Source: Hyphomicrobiales bacterium (GTDB taxonomy: Bacteria > Pseudomonadota > Alphaproteobacteria > Rhizobiales > OSC116). From it: a stretch of DNA of 64,000 nucleotides. The notes under the pieces are model-generated. The model saw only the letters and a list, made by a program, of their open reading frames with translations, was not told the origin of the DNA and did not search any database. Where the stretch lies: the NCBI GenBank assembly GCA_013214705.1, contig JABSRZ010000010.1, forward strand, positions 1 through 64,000. Reading direction: 5' to 3'. Positions 1-8,530 of this stretch are shown piece by piece. Position numbers and translations under genes: made by a program. The stretch's first letter is position 1. Every line of letters starts with the position of its first letter.

Positions 1-72
1 GATATGAAAACCCAAGTTGGTGATTTAGAAAACGACATAACAGAGTTTCTAAGAAAGGTTAGCAATGGGTAA
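1..72 (+). CDS. C-terminal tail of a probable methyl-accepting chemotaxis protein (partial)
   Basis: The first frame is open from the window edge to a TAA at 70-72, giving 23 residues that end DITEFLRKVSNG. A stretch of the type DLExDIxxFLRKV is common at the extreme C-terminus of chemotaxis receptors, which is the basis for the call. A terminator follows about 50 bp later, so this is a real gene end. The fragment is too short to be certain. Confidence 0.45.
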   Translation, partial: DMKTQVGDLENDITEFLRKVSNG

Positions 73-121
73 TTAAGCGTTCCCCTCCCTTAATTATCAA
101 AATTACATTTTCTTAGAATTT

Positions 122-158
122 AAAACCTGCTGATAGTATAGATGTCGGCAGGTTTTTT
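122..158 (+). terminator. Rho-independent terminator
   Basis: A 9-bp stem (AAAACCTGC at 122-130 pairing with GCAGGTTTT at 148-156) is followed by a short T-run. It lies between the partial upstream gene and the phosphotransferase gene at 195 and should end transcription of the upstream gene. Confidence 0.75.
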
Positions 159-194
159 ATTGTATATAATGCCAATTTCCCGCACTATTAGTTC

Positions 195-980
195 ATGACA
201 AATCACAATGAAATTATCGCCTTAAGTGGCGGGCGCGAGGGCATAGTTAAAGTTGGCGACATAGTCATGCGCCCGGCAAATGTCTGGACACCAACCATCC
301 ACCAATATCTTGAATATTTACACAATCATCAGGTTGGTTTTGTGCCCAAACCCATCAGCCTCCAAGGCGGTGTCGAACAAGTTAGTTATGTCAAAGGCGA
401 GGTCTGCAATTACCCTTTGAATGTCGAGTTTACAGCTGAGTCTACTTTAGTTTCGGCGGCGAAACTTTTACGAAAACTGCATGATGTCTCTGCGAGTTTT
501 CTAACCCAACTTAGCGGCAATGAAATTTGGATGTTGCCAGCCATAGAGCCACAAGAGGTCATCTGCCATGCCGATTATGCACCCTATAATGTCACGGTTA
601 AAAATGCCCAAACCATCGGCATTATAGATTTTGATACCTGCCATCCCGGGTCTCGAATTTGGGACATTGCTTATGCAATATATCGTTGGGCACCGCTAAA
701 CCGTGTGGGCGCGGCGGACTCATTTGGCACGCAACAACAGCAATTTGTCCGCGCCAAAATATTTTTGAATGCCTATGGTTTTTCGCGCGCTGCCCGCGCT
801 GAAGTTGTCGCCACATTGGTCATTAGGCTGCAAACTATGGTGGCCTATATCATCCGCCAGGCGGCCAATGGTGATAAAGCCTTTATCGCCAATATAGATG
901 ATGGCCATCACATTCATTACCGCAAAGATATTGAATATATCGAGGCCAATGCAAGCCTAATCACAGCGGCAATAAGTTAA
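195..980 (+). CDS. APH-family phosphotransferase (small-molecule kinase)
   Basis: This 261-residue protein has the aminoglycoside/choline phosphotransferase fold signature. The catalytic loop is H125-x-D127-x4-N132 (sequence CHADYAPYN) and the magnesium-binding DFD is at 145-147, followed by the family's conserved G-x-R-x-WD-x-A segment. The N-terminal lobe is short, as in many bacterial APH-like proteins of unknown substrate. It stands alone after a terminator and before a TetR gene with its own promoter. The family phosphorylates hydroxyls of aminoglycosides, choline, homoserine and others. Nothing here fixes the substrate, so a resistance role should not be assumed. Confidence 0.8.
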   Translation: MTNHNEIIALSGGREGIVKVGDIVMRPANVWTPTIHQYLEYLHNHQVGFVPKPISLQGGVEQVSYVKGEVCNYPLNVEFTAESTLVSAAKLLRKLHDVSASFLTQLSGNEIWMLPAIEPQEVICHADYAPYNVTVKNAQTIGIIDFDTCHPGSRIWDIAYAIYRWAPLNRVGAADSFGTQQQQFVRAKIFLNAYGFSRAARAEVVATLVIRLQTMVAYIIRQAANGDKAFIANIDDGHHIHYRKDIEYIEANASLITAAIS

Positions 981-984
981 CCAC

Positions 985-1016
985 TTGACAAAAATATCAA
1001 TCCAACTAAATATAAA
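985..1016 (+). promoter_or_regulatory. Possible promoter of the TetR gene
   Basis: A perfect -35 hexamer TTGACA (985-990) lies upstream of TATAAA (1011-1016), but the spacing of 20 bp is longer than ideal. An ACCGACCGTTC sequence directly downstream (1016-1026) resembles half of some TetR-family operators and could be an autoregulatory site. No full palindrome is visible. Confidence 0.35.
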
Positions 1017-1045
1017 CCGACCGTTCTGACTGTTTGTGAGCTGAT

Positions 1046-1600
1046 ATGAAAAAACACCAAATTATTTTAGATGTGGCGATAGACCTTTTCCTAGCCAATG
1101 GTTTTGATGGCACGGGCATCGAACAAATCATCACCGCCGCCAATGCCTCGCGCGGCGGCCTATATCATCATTTTAAAGACAAACAGACCCTGTTTAAGGC
1201 GGTATTAGATAAATTGTTTATCCAGCCGATGCAATCTATGTCATTCGATAATTTTGCCAAAATGCCGCTGAAACAGCAGCAAGCCATGTTGGTCGAATTA
1301 TACCGCACTATGCCCCAAACTATGGATGCCATGACCCACCATGGTGTGGGCAAATATTTCGCACTTTATTTCGATAGCCTGTCTCGTGTCCCAGAATTTG
1401 GCGCATCGGTGCGCAATTATTACACAAAATTGTTGGATATTTTACAAATCAGCATCGCCAAGGAACGCGGCTTAACATTAACCGAAGCCCACCATCAGGC
1501 CCGCGCGTTTTTAGCCCGGCTCGAAGGCGAACTATATCTATGTGCGGTTTTGGGCGATACACCAGAATTTAGCAAATTAACCCAAGAAATGGAGCTTTAA
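1046..1600 (+). CDS. TetR/AcrR family transcriptional regulator
   Basis: A 184-residue repressor-type protein. The N-terminal helix-turn-helix spans roughly residues 5-50 and shows the family pattern: AIDLFLANGFDGTGIEQI, then ANASRGGLYHHFKDK, then TLFKAVL. The rest is the ligand-binding and dimerisation part, which is not conserved enough to predict a ligand. The stop codon is followed after one base by the GTG start of a membrane protein gene, so the two are very likely co-transcribed and the membrane protein is a candidate target. Confidence 0.9.
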   Translation: MKKHQIILDVAIDLFLANGFDGTGIEQIITAANASRGGLYHHFKDKQTLFKAVLDKLFIQPMQSMSFDNFAKMPLKQQQAMLVELYRTMPQTMDAMTHHGVGKYFALYFDSLSRVPEFGASVRNYYTKLLDILQISIAKERGLTLTEAHHQARAFLARLEGELYLCAVLGDTPEFSKLTQEMEL

Positions 1601-1601
1601 A

Positions 1602-2291
1602 GTGAGCTTATACGCACAAAAAAGTGGTTCGATAAAACAAAAAATCACCATAACCATTATAGAATTATTACTTATTTACATTTCTTATTATTTTATGTTT
1701 GGCGGCGGTGAAGCGTTTCTTGCTATATTTTTAGGGTGGGATTTATTGGTGGAAATTCCACAACGCCGCGCCGTGATATTGTTTTTCTCAATCGTCACTT
1801 TTTTGCGGATGACATTTACCATGTTCTACTTTATGCAGCGACAGCTGTCTTGGTTGGAATGCTTCACTATACCGTTTGCTTTCGCGTTGTATTATGTCGG
1901 GTTTGCCATTTTAATATTGCCCAATGAAGCGGCTTTAAGCACGGCGGATTGGGCGGCAATGGCTATATTTATTTTGGGCAGCTACCTAAATACAGTTTCC
2001 GAATATCAACGCCATATATTTAAGCAGCAACCCATAAATAAAGGTAAATTATACACAGAGGGGCTGTTCGCCCATGCCATGCACATCAATTATTTTGGCG
2101 ATGTGTTGTGGGTTATTGCCTATACGATTATCGCCGGTAGCCTCTATGGCATAGCCATTCCCGTTTTACTTTTCGGTTTTTTCGCGTTTACCAATATCCC
2201 CATGTTAGATGAATATCTGCGCGGCCGTTATGGCGATGAATTCAAGGCTTATGCAGCTAAAACCAAAAAACTCATCCCCTATATTTGGTGA
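1602..2291 (+). CDS. Integral membrane protein, isoprenylcysteine methyltransferase/DUF1295-like
   Basis: A 229-residue, strongly hydrophobic protein starting at a GTG one base after the tetR stop. It has five or more predicted membrane segments. The C-terminal part, from GLFAHAMHINYFGDVLWV to DEYLRGRYGDEFKAY, matches the pattern of the ICMT/phospholipid methyltransferase and steroid 5-alpha-reductase-like (DUF1295) proteins: an H-x-NY-x-GD-type motif and a final R-Y-G-x-x-F-x-x-Y element. These proteins methylate or reduce membrane lipids using SAM or NADPH. The exact reaction cannot be read from the sequence. Confidence 0.7.
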   Translation: MSLYAQKSGSIKQKITITIIELLLIYISYYFMFGGGEAFLAIFLGWDLLVEIPQRRAVILFFSIVTFLRMTFTMFYFMQRQLSWLECFTIPFAFALYYVGFAILILPNEAALSTADWAAMAIFILGSYLNTVSEYQRHIFKQQPINKGKLYTEGLFAHAMHINYFGDVLWVIAYTIIAGSLYGIAIPVLLFGFFAFTNIPMLDEYLRGRYGDEFKAYAAKTKKLIPYIW

Positions 2292-2296
2292 TTTAT

Positions 2297-3286
2297 TTAC
2301 TCCTGATAATCGAACGATGCCAACATAGCGCCTATGTCCAGCATAGTTGTGCTTGAATATAGATCAAATGTCGCGGTAGCAAAATTTTCTTCGGCTTGGG
2401 CCATGGTTTTAAACCCCGGTACAGGCAATGCATTGGCCGAATATGCCAATATCCAACTCAAGGCACCTTGGGCTAAAGTGCGGCCATCCACACATAATAG
2501 GTCGCGCAGCATATCCATTTTTTGAATATACTCTTCACTAGGTTGGCCATCTTTGAAAAACCTCACCCAGTCAAAACCTTGCGCCCGCACGTCGTTGGCG
2601 GCAACCCGGTCTTTGGGCCGGTATTTGCCAGTTAGCAAACCCATGGCCAATGGCAATCGGCTAATCGATAATATATTATTTTCTGCCGCCAATTTCATCA
2701 CCTCGGTTGCGGGGGTGAACAAGTTTAAATCATTCTCAAATGCGACAAAATGCGGCCGTTCCACATAATCTGCCAGCCCCTCAGCACCGTCACTACTCCA
2801 CCCATAAGCTTCAATCTTGCCTTTTGCCACCAATTCATCCAAACAATCAAACACCGGCTTGGCTTTTTCGGTCGGGTAATTGTTTAAATGCAGCAACACC
2901 AAGTCAAGCTTATCGCGCTTCAAACGCCGACGGCTGCCGTCAATAACCTTTTCTATCGCAGCAGGCGATACATCTTCGGCGCTCACCAGCCGTTTCACGT
3001 CATCAACCGGGTAGCCAAATTTGGTCACAATCACCGCGTCTTCATGTTTTGAAATTTCATCGCCGACAAATGATTCCGAACGACCTGCGCCATAAGATGC
3101 GGCGGTGTCAAACAGCCGTGCGCCCATTTCATAGGCATGGTTAAGCCCGGCTCTGGCATCTGCCTCATTCACATCACCATAAGAGGCCGATGGCCCTTCA
3201 TTATTAGTTGTGCCGCCAATCGCCCAACAGCCCATGCCAACCCGTGGCACTTGTTTGCCATTCCATAGTTTAATTTTTTGCATCAT
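2297..3286 (-). CDS. Aldo/keto reductase
   Basis: A 329-residue TIM-barrel oxidoreductase of the AKR superfamily. It shows the early GMGCWAIGG strand, the FDTAASYGAGRSE segment containing the catalytic Asp and Tyr, Lys in VTKFGYP, and a DLVLLH strand carrying the His. Such enzymes reduce aldehydes or ketones, or oxidise sugars, with NADP(H). Two adjacent ATGs (3286 and 3283) follow an AGGAG; the second has the better spacing. It lies 9 bp downstream of the glycerate kinase gene on the same strand, which suggests joint use in a small-acid or sugar route. The substrate is unknown. Confidence 0.85.
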   Translation of the reverse strand: MMQKIKLWNGKQVPRVGMGCWAIGGTTNNEGPSASYGDVNEADARAGLNHAYEMGARLFDTAASYGAGRSESFVGDEISKHEDAVIVTKFGYPVDDVKRLVSAEDVSPAAIEKVIDGSRRRLKRDKLDLVLLHLNNYPTEKAKPVFDCLDELVAKGKIEAYGWSSDGAEGLADYVERPHFVAFENDLNLFTPATEVMKLAAENNILSISRLPLAMGLLTGKYRPKDRVAANDVRAQGFDWVRFFKDGQPSEEYIQKMDMLRDLLCVDGRTLAQGALSWILAYSANALPVPGFKTMAQAEENFATATFDLYSSTTMLDIGAMLASFDYQE

Positions 3287-3295
3287 GATCTCCTG

Positions 3296-4456
3296 TTAAT
3301 ATTTTATGCCAATAATTATATCCATAACATTTGTGCCGGTGGGGCCGCACTTATATAAACCGCCAACGCGCTGTAAATAGTCTCCAGCGTTGGCTTGTTC
3401 AAGCGCCTCATGCGCCGCCTCGGCAAATCTAAAACTTTTCCCGTCCACAATTGCCCCGGCTGCCTCCGTCGGGCCATCCGTACCATCTGTACCGGCCACT
3501 ATAAATTCGACATTCTCATGGTCATAAATATGTTGCGCAATGGCCAAACCAAGGCTTTGGTTGCGGCCGCCATTTTTTGGGTTTGGCGGCAGTTTAATGG
3601 TCGGCTCGCCACCAAAAACATATATGCCTTTAGCGCCATTTATCACCCGTTGGGCAATTTGTGGCGCGAGCGTAAACACATCATCATAAAGGCATTCTTG
3701 GTTATAAATCACCTCAAACCCATCGCTTTGGGCTTGGCGTGCAATGGCGTTTCGCGCCAAAGCATTCGAGGCCACCAGATGGAGAGATACCTTGGGCTTG
3801 TCGGCCGATAATAGATGTAAATCTTGGTCATAATAGCCAATGCCAGAGCCGATGACCGACAAGTCATCACCTTGCACATCAGAAATATAGAATATGTCCA
3901 ATTTAGCGCCGTTAAACTGGCTCAGCAACTTGCCATTTTTCAGTTGCGAATATTTAACCCGTAATTTATTCATCTCGCCAATTGGCAGGCCGTTGGCCAG
4001 CATGCGCATATTTAGCGTTTGCAAATCAAACAATGTCAGCCCGGCGGCCAAATGCTCAACCAATGCCGATGCACCGCCCGAAACCAAAAATATAAGTTTA
4101 CAATTTTTGCCCAGACTTTTCATTTTGCTCAACAACGCAAACCCAGCGTTCAGGCTGTTTTCATCTGGCACGGGGTGACCAGCTTCTAACAATGTTATAT
4201 TGGCAAAGTCATCAAGCTGGTCATCGCCATGGCCATATTTGGTTATAATCAGGGTTTCAAGCTGCGCCATTTTTTGTGCTTTATCAGCCTGTAGGGCTTT
4301 CAATGCGCCCAAGGCCATAGAAGCTGCGGCTTTGCCAACCGCAATGATAGCATCCGCTTCATGCAGTTTGGCGGTTGTCATGGCGTTAAAGACCGCGCTT
4401 TGCCCGTGAGCAGCCTTGGCCGCAAGTTGCCAATAGTCTGTCAGCTTTTGATTCAT
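3296..4456 (-). CDS. Glycerate 2-kinase (MOFRL/GckA-TtuD family)
   Basis: A 386-residue protein with the features of class II glycerate kinases: AVGKAAASMA near the N-terminus, the EAGHPVPDENS motif, the glycine-rich LVSGGASAL loop and the C-terminal MOFRL part with GGEPT and GTDGTDGPTEAAGA. The family phosphorylates D-glycerate to 2-phosphoglycerate, usually at the end of the serine cycle, tartrate or glyoxylate routes. The aldo/keto reductase gene follows immediately, consistent with a small operon for C3 acids or aldehydes. Length is a little shorter than the usual 410-430 residues. Confidence 0.88.
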   Translation of the reverse strand: MNQKLTDYWQLAAKAAHGQSAVFNAMTTAKLHEADAIIAVGKAAASMALGALKALQADKAQKMAQLETLIITKYGHGDDQLDDFANITLLEAGHPVPDENSLNAGFALLSKMKSLGKNCKLIFLVSGGASALVEHLAAGLTLFDLQTLNMRMLANGLPIGEMNKLRVKYSQLKNGKLLSQFNGAKLDIFYISDVQGDDLSVIGSGIGYYDQDLHLLSADKPKVSLHLVASNALARNAIARQAQSDGFEVIYNQECLYDDVFTLAPQIAQRVINGAKGIYVFGGEPTIKLPPNPKNGGRNQSLGLAIAQHIYDHENVEFIVAGTDGTDGPTEAAGAIVDGKSFRFAEAAHEALEQANAGDYLQRVGGLYKCGPTGTNVMDIIIGIKY

Positions 4457-4900
4457 AAATTATTACCTAAATTGGGCTGATTTTTGATAGAATTGCTAGG
4501 GATTCTAGCGCTTGTTCAACAGCTTGCCACAGCGCCGTAAAAAATTCAAAAAAATGTATAAAGAAATATCCTCTCACTTTTACACGGTTTGGCGAGTAAT
4601 TCTACCATTTGTCATTTCACCCACACTAATACTAAAGTCTAACCTACTGATATTTATAAATTTTTACTAAATGATCCAATTTCAGAAATTCAAAAATAAT
4701 TGCCAAAAAAAGGCAAACTTTATGCGACTAAAGTTAATTCACATGAATTTGGTGGTGTTTGCTTGACTCAAAAAACATCCTATGCAGAATGTAAGTCAGC
4801 TTAAAACATACTCAATACAGTGTGTTTTTCGTTAGTAAAGAAAAAGCAAACTATCCAGTAATATACTGTATTTAAAAGCTTAATCTCATGAGGGAAAATA
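4457..4900. other. Long intergenic region upstream of dppA
   Basis: A 444-bp AT-rich stretch without a credible gene, lying between the divergent glycerate kinase and dppA genes. It holds a candidate promoter at 4763-4790 and a short inverted repeat CAGTA-ata-TACTG just upstream of the dppA ribosome binding site. A small hairpin (TTGCC, a run of A, GGCAA) is also visible. If the promoter is right, dppA has a leader of about 100 nt. Confidence 0.6.
4763..4790 (+). promoter_or_regulatory. Candidate sigma-70 promoter of dppA
   Basis: TTGACT at 4763-4768 is followed after 16 bp by CAGAAT at 4785-4790. The -35 matches the consensus at 5 of 6 positions and the -10 at 4 of 6. The dppA start at 4901 has the ribosome binding site GAGGG a few bases upstream. 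Confidence 0.35.
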
Positions 4901-6499
4901 ATGAAAAAAAATCTATTAGCAATGACAATCTTGGCTGGTGGCATGATGCTGTCGGGTCAAGCGTTCGCTGCCGAAAAAACTTTGGTATACTGCTCAGAAG
5001 GCAGCCCAGAGGGTTTTGACGCATCACTATTCACTTCCGGCACTACATTTGACGCTGCGGCGAACACAATGTTTGACGGCTTGGTCAACTTTAAAATTGG
5101 CACCACAGAAGTTGTGCCTGGCATAGCCGAAAGCTGGTCAATGTCAGATGATGGCCTTGAACTTACTTTTAATCTTCGTTCTGGCGTTAAATTTCACAGC
5201 ACCGATTATTTCACTCCAACACGCGACTTGAATGCAGATGACGTTATCTTCTCATTCACTCGTCAAATGGATGAAGACAATGTTTTCTACAAACATAATA
5301 ATGGTGCATGGTTGTATTTCGGTTATATGGATATGGCTAACCTGATCAAAGACATAAAACGTGTTGATGACATGACAGTTACATTTGTACTAGATCACCC
5401 TGAAGCCCCTATCGTTTCTAACATGGCGATGGCATTTGCTGGCATTCAATCTGCTGAATATGCTGCCCAAGTTGAAGCTTCTGGCAACCTAGATGACATG
5501 AACCAAAAACCAATTGGTACGGGTCCATTTAAGTTTGTAAATTATCAAAAAGATGCAGTTATCCGTTATGCAGCAAATGCTGATTATTTCGGTGGCAAGC
5601 CAAATATTGATAATCTAGTGTTCTCAATCACCACTGACGCTTCAGTCCGTTTCCAAAAAATGAAAGCTGGCGAATGTCATGTTATGCCATACCCTGCTCC
5701 TGCAGAATTGGATATGATCAAAGCTACTGACGGCATCACATTATTGCAATCAGAAGGCCTAAACGTTGGCTATCTAGCTTATAATACTGAAAAAGAAAAC
5801 TTTAAAGACGTTAAAGTGCGTAAAGCTCTTAACCATGCGATCAACAAACAAGCCATCAAAGATGTTGTGTTTAGCGGTTATGCAACCATTGCTGTTAACC
5901 CAATTCCACCAACTATGTGGTCTTACAGCACAACCACTAAAGACGATGAATATGATGTAGAAAAAGCCAAGGCATTACTTGCTGAAGCTGGTTTAGCTGA
6001 TGGTTTCAAAACCAACATCTGGGCTATGCCTGTTCAACGTCCATATAACCCTGACGCCAAGAAAATGGCTGAGCTTATTCAAGCTGACTGGGCTAAAATT
6101 GGCGTAGAAGCTGAAATTATCACCTTCGAATGGGGTGAATATCTTAAACGCTCTAAAGCTGGCGAACATGACACTGTATTGTTAGGTTGGACTGGCGATA
6201 ATGGCGATCCAGATAACTTCCTACGCGTATTACTAGGTAAAGTTTCTGCTGAACAAGGTGGTAACCGTGCACGTTGGGCAGACCCAGCATTTGAAGCCGA
6301 ACTTCAAGCTGCATTGTTAACTACTGATGCTGCTGAACGTACAGCACATTATCAAAAAGCACAGGAAATCTTTAAAGCTGCAGCGCCATGGGCAACCATT
6401 GCACATAGCATCGTATTTATGCCTGTAAGTGATAAAGTAACTGGCTATTTGGTCGATCCACTTGGTGGTCACTGGTTTAGCAACGTAGACATGAACTAG
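4901..6499 (+). CDS. dppA: Dipeptide ABC transporter, periplasmic binding protein
   Basis: A 532-residue extracellular binding protein of family 5. It starts with a signal peptide, with predicted cleavage after AFA around residue 23, and then LVYCSEGSPEGFD, which is nearly identical to the N-terminus of mature E. coli DppA. Other closely matching segments are TTEVVPGIAESW, DASVRFQKMKAGEC, AMPVQRPYNP and GWTGDNGDPDNF. The family captures dipeptides (also haem and 5-aminolevulinate in E. coli) in the periplasm. The C-terminal cysteine pair of E. coli DppA is absent here. Codon choice is shifted to GCT, GGT and CGT compared with neighbouring genes, as expected for an abundant protein. A strong hairpin separates it from dppB. 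Confidence 0.95.
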   Translation: MKKNLLAMTILAGGMMLSGQAFAAEKTLVYCSEGSPEGFDASLFTSGTTFDAAANTMFDGLVNFKIGTTEVVPGIAESWSMSDDGLELTFNLRSGVKFHSTDYFTPTRDLNADDVIFSFTRQMDEDNVFYKHNNGAWLYFGYMDMANLIKDIKRVDDMTVTFVLDHPEAPIVSNMAMAFAGIQSAEYAAQVEASGNLDDMNQKPIGTGPFKFVNYQKDAVIRYAANADYFGGKPNIDNLVFSITTDASVRFQKMKAGECHVMPYPAPAELDMIKATDGITLLQSEGLNVGYLAYNTEKENFKDVKVRKALNHAINKQAIKDVVFSGYATIAVNPIPPTMWSYSTTTKDDEYDVEKAKALLAEAGLADGFKTNIWAMPVQRPYNPDAKKMAELIQADWAKIGVEAEIITFEWGEYLKRSKAGEHDTVLLGWTGDNGDPDNFLRVLLGKVSAEQGGNRARWADPAFEAELQAALLTTDAAERTAHYQKAQEIFKAAAPWATIAHSIVFMPVSDKVTGYLVDPLGGHWFSNVDMN

Positions 6500-6522
6500 A
6501 TTTTTCATATCTGAACAATATA

Positions 6523-6560
6523 GCAAACCAGTTGGGTTCTCCCGACTGGTTTGCTTTTTC
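6523..6560 (+). terminator. Intercistronic terminator or attenuator between dppA and dppB
   Basis: A 14-bp stem with one G-T pair (6523-6536 with 6541-6554) closes on a TTCT loop and is followed by TTTTTC. It has the form of an intrinsic terminator but lies inside the dpp operon. It probably protects the dppA message and lets only part of transcription continue, giving more binding protein than permease. Confidence 0.8.
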
Positions 6561-6586
6561 ATAATACCATTTAAGTCAGGCTTTCT

Positions 6587-7600
6587 ATGCTTCGATTCAT
6601 TTTGCACCGCTTAGCGATTCTCATCCCTACATTTTTTGGCATCACCCTAGCGGCTTTTACTTTCATTCATTTAATACCTGGCGACCCGATAGAAGTTATG
6701 GCCGGCGAACGCGGCGTTAGCCCCGAAAAATATGCCGAATTAATGCATGCCTTTGGCCTCGATCAGCCCCTGTGGAAGCAATATCTCGATTATGTGTGGC
6801 AATTATTACATGGCGATTTAGGCGTAAGCTTTGTCACCAAACAGCCCGTGTTAGATGAATTTTTTAAACTATTCCCAGCCACTGTTGAACTATCACTCAT
6901 CGCGCTTATTTTCGCCATCGTCATTGGCATACCAGCTGGCATAATCGCCGCGGTTAAACGTGGCTCTATATTCGATCATTCTTTAATGACACTGTCTCTA
7001 ACTGGTTTTTCAATGCCGCTATTTTGGTGGGCATTGCTGCTCATCGTTACCTTTTCAGGCACTTTGGGCTGGACACCGGTTTCAGGCCGCATTTCGGCTC
7101 TATATTATTTTGACAATGTCACCGGTTTTCTGCTCATAGATAGCTGGCTTTCAGGCCAACCGGGGGCGTTTAAATCGGCGGTTTCGCATCTCATCTTGCC
7201 GACTATAGCCTTGGGCACCATCCCCTTGGCGACCTTTGCCCGCCAAACCCGCAGCGCGATGTTAGAAACTTTAAATGAAGATTTCATCAAAACCGCCCGT
7301 GCCAAGGGCTTAAGCCCAGTGCGCGTTACGGTGGTACATGCGTTTAGAAACGCGCTCATACCCATCATTACGGTCATTGGCTTGTCAGTCGGCGTGTTGC
7401 TGGGCGGCGCTATTTTAACCGAAACCATATTTTCATGGCCGGGCATCGGCAAATGGATGGTCGATAGTATTTTCAGACGCGATTATGCAGTGGTGCAAGG
7501 CGGCCTTATCCTCATCGCCACCATGGTTATCATCGTCAACCTAACGGTCGATGTCCTATACGGGCTTATTGACCCCCGAATTCGCAGAAAGGGACATTGA
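6587..7600 (+). CDS. dppB: Dipeptide ABC transporter permease
   Basis: A 337-residue inner-membrane permease of the DppB/OppB type. It begins with the conserved LRFILHRLAILIPTFFGIT first membrane helix and the HLIPGDP motif. The EAA loop near the end contains ARAKGLSPVRVTVVHAFRNALIP, which docks with the ATPase. About six membrane segments are visible. It forms the channel together with DppC. It follows the dppA hairpin, and the next gene starts two bases after its stop. Confidence 0.95.
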   Translation: MLRFILHRLAILIPTFFGITLAAFTFIHLIPGDPIEVMAGERGVSPEKYAELMHAFGLDQPLWKQYLDYVWQLLHGDLGVSFVTKQPVLDEFFKLFPATVELSLIALIFAIVIGIPAGIIAAVKRGSIFDHSLMTLSLTGFSMPLFWWALLLIVTFSGTLGWTPVSGRISALYYFDNVTGFLLIDSWLSGQPGAFKSAVSHLILPTIALGTIPLATFARQTRSAMLETLNEDFIKTARAKGLSPVRVTVVHAFRNALIPIITVIGLSVGVLLGGAILTETIFSWPGIGKWMVDSIFRRDYAVVQGGLILIATMVIIVNLTVDVLYGLIDPRIRRKGH

Positions 7601-7601
7601 T

Positions 7602-8516
7602 ATGAGCGAACAAACTTCAAATTCCCAAACCGATAAAATCCAATCCGCTTTACGGGCCGTATTGTCAAGCTTTTGGTTTGAATTCAAACAAAATCGTGGC
7701 GCTGTTTATGGCCTTGTCTTCATCTCAATTTTGGCATTTGTGGCCATTTTCGCCGATCTGGTAGCACCTTATAGCCCGATCGAGCAATATCGTGATTTCT
7801 TAAAATTACCACCGATATGGTCAGAAGGCGGCAATTGGAGCTTTATTTTTGGCACCGATGCCTTGGGGCGCGATCAATTGTCGCGCATCATTCATGGCGC
7901 TAGATATTCATTCTACATTGGCTTTATCGTCATATTTTTCTGCCTCACCATTGGCATCTTTTTAGGGCTGGTATCGGCGTTTAACAAAGGCTTTGTCGAC
8001 ACCTTCATCATGCGCGGTATGGACATTATCTTGGCGTTCCCAAGCCTGTTAATGGCCTTGGCCTTGGTGGCCATTCTTGGGCCATCGCTCGAAAACGCGA
8101 TGATCGCCATCGCCGTGGTCTACATTCCGCATTTTGTGCGCTTAACCCGGGCGCAAGCATTGTCAGAATTGGGCAAAGATTATGTATCATCAAGCAAAAC
8201 CATGGGTGCATCTTCCATGCGCCTCATGTTCGTCAACGTATTGCCAAACTGCATGCCGCCGCTCATTGTGCAAGCCACGATGAGCTTTTCATCGGCTATT
8301 TTGGACGCCGCCGCTTTGGGCTTTTTGGGCATGGGCGCGCAGCCACCAACACCCGAATGGGGCACAATGCTGGCCGATAGCCGCTCATATATTGTGTCCG
8401 ACCCCTGGCTAATGGGCATTCCCGGCTTGTTCATTCTGCTAACCGTATTGTCAATCAACCTCATTGGCGATGGCTTACGTGATGGTCTGGACCCTAAAAT
8501 GAAATCTAGCAAATAG
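7602..8516 (+). CDS. dppC: Dipeptide ABC transporter permease
   Basis: A permease of the DppC/OppC family, 304 residues from the ATG at 7602. That start is preferred over one at 7551 inside dppB because AAAGGGA lies just upstream. The N-terminal cytoplasmic segment precedes a first membrane helix (GLVFISILAFVAIFADLVAPY). The periplasmic FGTDALGRDQLSRIIHGARYSF motif and the EAA loop (SSKTMGASSMRLMFVNVLPN) are characteristic. It pairs with DppB in the membrane, and the ATPase gene follows after 14 bp. Confidence 0.95.
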   Translation: MSEQTSNSQTDKIQSALRAVLSSFWFEFKQNRGAVYGLVFISILAFVAIFADLVAPYSPIEQYRDFLKLPPIWSEGGNWSFIFGTDALGRDQLSRIIHGARYSFYIGFIVIFFCLTIGIFLGLVSAFNKGFVDTFIMRGMDIILAFPSLLMALALVAILGPSLENAMIAIAVVYIPHFVRLTRAQALSELGKDYVSSSKTMGASSMRLMFVNVLPNCMPPLIVQATMSFSSAILDAAALGFLGMGAQPPTPEWGTMLADSRSYIVSDPWLMGIPGLFILLTVLSINLIGDGLRDGLDPKMKSSK

Positions 8517-8530
8517 AAAGGCCTAAGATT

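Noticed and set aside
195-980. Aminoglycoside resistance gene
   Set aside because: Only the general APH fold motifs are present. There is no mobile context and no similarity to a specific resistance enzyme that I can see.
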